Position numbers and translations under genes: made by a program. The notes under the pieces are model-generated. The model ran no database searches. It saw only the letters and a program-made list of their open reading frames with translations, and was not told the origin of the DNA. From positions 1-64,000 of the forward strand of contig JAUCBJ010001340.1 of assembly GCA_032718475.1 (NCBI GenBank): a DNA stretch of 64,000 nt, read 5' to 3'. The DNA comes from Nemertoderma westbladi. Taxonomy: Eukaryota; Xenacoelomorpha; Nemertodermatida; Nemertodermatidae. This document shows, one piece after another, positions 62,200-64,000 of the stretch; the stretch's first letter is position 1; each line of letters begins with the position of its first letter.

Positions 62200-62375
62200 G
62201 CTGCAGGGGTATATGGCCTGACCAGGCAGATGGTGATCTACCAATGGCTGGTCAGGAGTAGAGTGTTCTCATGTCCACTCTGAGAGCACTTCACTGCGAC
62301 CTGCACCTGGCAGCAAGGGTACAGGGCATGACCCAGCAGATGAGCTGCAACAGCCAATGGTGGGTCATGTGAGCC
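62200..62375 (+). repeat. Two related hairpins in the element's 5' leader
   Basis: The first stem is CCTGACCAG (62,217-62,225) with CTGGTCAGG (62,248-62,256). The second is CATGACCCA (62,327-62,335) with TGGGTCATG (62,361-62,369). Both are preceded by a GGC(T/A)GCA(A/G)GGGTA motif and contain CCAATGG before the 3' arm, so they are diverged copies about 110 bp apart. Stem positions differ on both sides in ways that keep pairing. Confidence 0.65.
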
Positions 62376-62434
62376 AGAGTAGATATGGGTGATGGGCCTC
62401 ATATCTGACTCCATTGCGACACCCACCCTGTGGA

Positions 62435-63184
62435 ATGGCAAACCAGGGTGTGGTATTTGCCCCGAGAGCTGACTCGGCAAAAAAGCACCCCCCAACCCCC
62501 ACTATGGATTACATTAGCAATGCGGAGGTCCGGCCACTAGAGGCCAGTGGAATTACCGGACACAATCGGCCTCACAGGCGTCAGTTAACTCCTGACCGGC
62601 TGCCTGTCTCACCCCCTACTGGAGAGAGAGCAGCCAACAATTCTTTGAGTCCCTTTCCTGATGACCTTTCTGGCCCAAACCCTGGGTCACCAGGAAGGCC
62701 AGATTGTGATGGGGAGAGGGATTCTGGAGTTGGAGGCTATTCTCATGTTCCACCCCGACCAACAAAGCCATTGGTGAATCTGAGGCAAGTCACAAGACTA
62801 GCCTCAGTAAACACCCTAACACTCGGGTCCCCAATGCGACAAGGTGAGCTGACTGCCTTGGCAGATAAGCTTTCTCTTAGCGCAGTGGGTGTTCAAGAGC
62901 ACCGAATGCAGACTGGACAGACTGATGAGGTTCTGATTAAGGACATGGGGGGCGGTTGGCGACTCGCCCTCGCGTCAGCAGATGATAGTGGCAATGGTGG
63001 AATTGGTCTATTGATGAATCCAACTGCACATGCAGCATTGGACAAAATAGACCAAATCTCTAACCGCATCATCCGTTGCCACTTCTCATGTTCTGGAAGA
63101 CTGGCTAAGAAGTTTCCTAAGGTGGTTCTGATTGTGTGCTACTCTCCAACTAGTGTTGCCCCTGTAGAGGAGGTGGAAAATTTT
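62435..63184 (+). pseudogene. Endonuclease reading frame of the second element, first part, ends in a frameshift
   Basis: The first ATG is at 62,435 (MANQGVVFAP). About 120 residues of Pro/Gly/Arg-rich, low-complexity N-terminus precede the endonuclease domain: LASVNTLTL, QEHRM at 154-158, GGIGLLM and VCYSPTS. At the T run 63,181-63,186 the frame shifts. Uncorrected reading ends at TGA 63,209-63,211, while the domain continues one frame over from 63,186. One extra T explains it; a sequencing slip and a real inactivating change cannot be told apart here. The protein would nick DNA for target-primed reverse transcription. Confidence 0.75.
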
Positions 63185-63185
63185 T

Positions 63186-64000
63186 TACCACAATCTACAA
63201 GCAGCTACTGATGGAGTGGATCAGCATGCATTCTTAACATTCCTGGGAGACTTTAATGCAAGTCTGCATCAATCACCTACATCGCCCTGGGTCTATAGCA
63301 ATAGTGTTAACCGAAATTCTGTCCATCTTCAGGATTTTATCTCTGGAAATGGATTGTTTTCGGCTGGAACCCAGTTCAAGAAGCGAACTGGAAAGCTATG
63401 GACTCATAGTGGACCCAGTGGTCACAAGTCCCAGATAGACCATATTCTGTTTCGTAGGAAATACAGGAGCACTATACAAGACTGTAATGCATTTACACTT
63501 CGACCCTTCTCCAGTGATCACCGCCTTATTGTGGCCAAGGTAAGACTTAGTCTGCGTGCTAGCAGAACAACGAAATCTGCCTTGCCGCGGCATGACTGGT
63601 CCTCTCTGTTGCAACAGCCAAGTGTGAGATCCAGCTTCACACTACAGCTGAGCAACAGGTATGAGGCTCTTGCCTCTGAGGCGGCAGATCACTGTGAGGG
63701 CTATACTGCCTTTACAGAAGCAGTTAAGTTAGCAGCTGCGGTAACAGTTCCTGTATACCCTCGAAACAGGAAAAGGGCCCCCTGGACTGACAACAAAATT
63801 CAGAAGTGCCGAAATGACCTCCATAAGGCGCAGAAAGAGTCCCGACTCAAACAGACTACAGCGGCCAAGAATGCAGTTAAGGCTGCATCTAGGTCCCTGA
63901 ACAGGCAGTACTCTGCTAATCTACAGGAGCTAATAAACCAACAGGTTGATGCCATCAATGATGCTGACGACAGCAGGCAATCATCCCAGGCATGGAAATC
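63186..64000 (+). pseudogene. Endonuclease C-terminal half and linker of the second element, shifted frame
   Basis: From 63,186 the frame is open to the window edge (about 271 codons). It reads YHNLQAATDGVDQHAFLTF, then GDFNAS (about 63,245-63,262), SQIDHILFRRKYRS, and SSDH followed by RLIV (SDH at 63,513-63,521). These are the metal-binding and catalytic blocks missing from the first part. After about 63,560 a Lys/Arg/Gln-rich linker (APWTDNKIQKCRNDLHKAQK) leads toward a reverse transcriptase that must lie beyond 64,000. Together with the first part this makes one endonuclease domain of normal length. Confidence 0.75.

Larger units (their letters stand above)
62009..64000 (+). mobile_element. 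5' part of a second non-LTR retrotransposon (AP-endonuclease type)
   Basis: The satellite stops in the middle of a unit at about 62,008 and a different, GC-balanced sequence begins (AGGTCAGGTCAGGTATTC). It has a leader of about 420 bases with hairpins. A reading frame with an AP-endonuclease follows, then a linker that would lead into reverse transcriptase beyond the window. The endonuclease style (VQEHRM, GGIGLL, GDFNAS, SQIDHILF, SSDHRLIV) is close to RTE-like elements, but the clade is not certain. The junction suggests insertion into the satellite or just at its edge. Only the 5' side is seen, so no target duplication can be tested. Confidence 0.8.

Noticed and set aside
62238-62495. Minus-strand frame in the second element's leader
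   Set aside because: It is antisense to the leader and its hairpins with no domain or start support.

Overview
The window is nuclear DNA of an animal, probably a marine invertebrate; a lophotrochozoan such as a mollusc would fit, but the sequence does not prove it. The evidence is spliced genes with GT-AG introns, an axonemal SPAG16/PF20 gene, a PRDM9-type PR/SET zinc-finger gene and several non-LTR retrotransposons, in AT-rich non-coding DNA.

Layout. 1-2,600 (minus strand): the first three coding exons of SPAG16 (PF20), a sperm and ciliary central-apparatus WD40 protein; the last exons lie beyond the left edge. 2,601-5,927: non-coding, with a probable 1.1-kb non-autonomous hAT-like element (3,853-4,956). 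5,928-13,157 (minus strand): a PRDM9-like gene whose zinc-finger exon is split by a complete 4.95-kb CR1/L2-type LINE (6,028-10,973). The LINE is flanked by a 5-bp target duplication (TATCT). Ten tandem C2H2 fingers lie on one side and the final finger with the original stop codon on the other. The LINE has intact ORF1 and ORF2 in the same frame, separated by a single UGA followed by CUA, a context known for stop-codon readthrough. 13,158-16,233: AT-rich non-coding DNA with fold-back and palindromic repeats.

16,234-62,008: one 45.8-kb tandem array of a 30-bp unit, roughly 1,500 copies. It is organised in successive higher-order blocks with offsets of 1,829/979, 2,821, 670, 3,082, 1,959/1,809, 2,785/2,444 and 425 bp. 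The unit is extremely G-rich on one strand (12 G, 1 C) and has no stop in five of six frames. This produces many long but almost certainly meaningless reading frames. 62,009-64,000 (plus strand): the 5' part of a second non-LTR element with an AP-endonuclease domain, interrupted by a one-base frameshift at a T run. Its 5' leader carries two related hairpins.

How it fits together. The two host genes lie in the same orientation and both families act in the germ line (sperm axoneme; meiotic recombination). The clearest biological event is the recent LINE insertion at a finger linker of the PRDM9-like gene. It removes the last finger and replaces it with a 29-residue LINE-encoded tail. The satellite is best read as a fast-evolving non-coding array. 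Without tools, copy numbers, clade names and orthology rest on reading motifs by eye.
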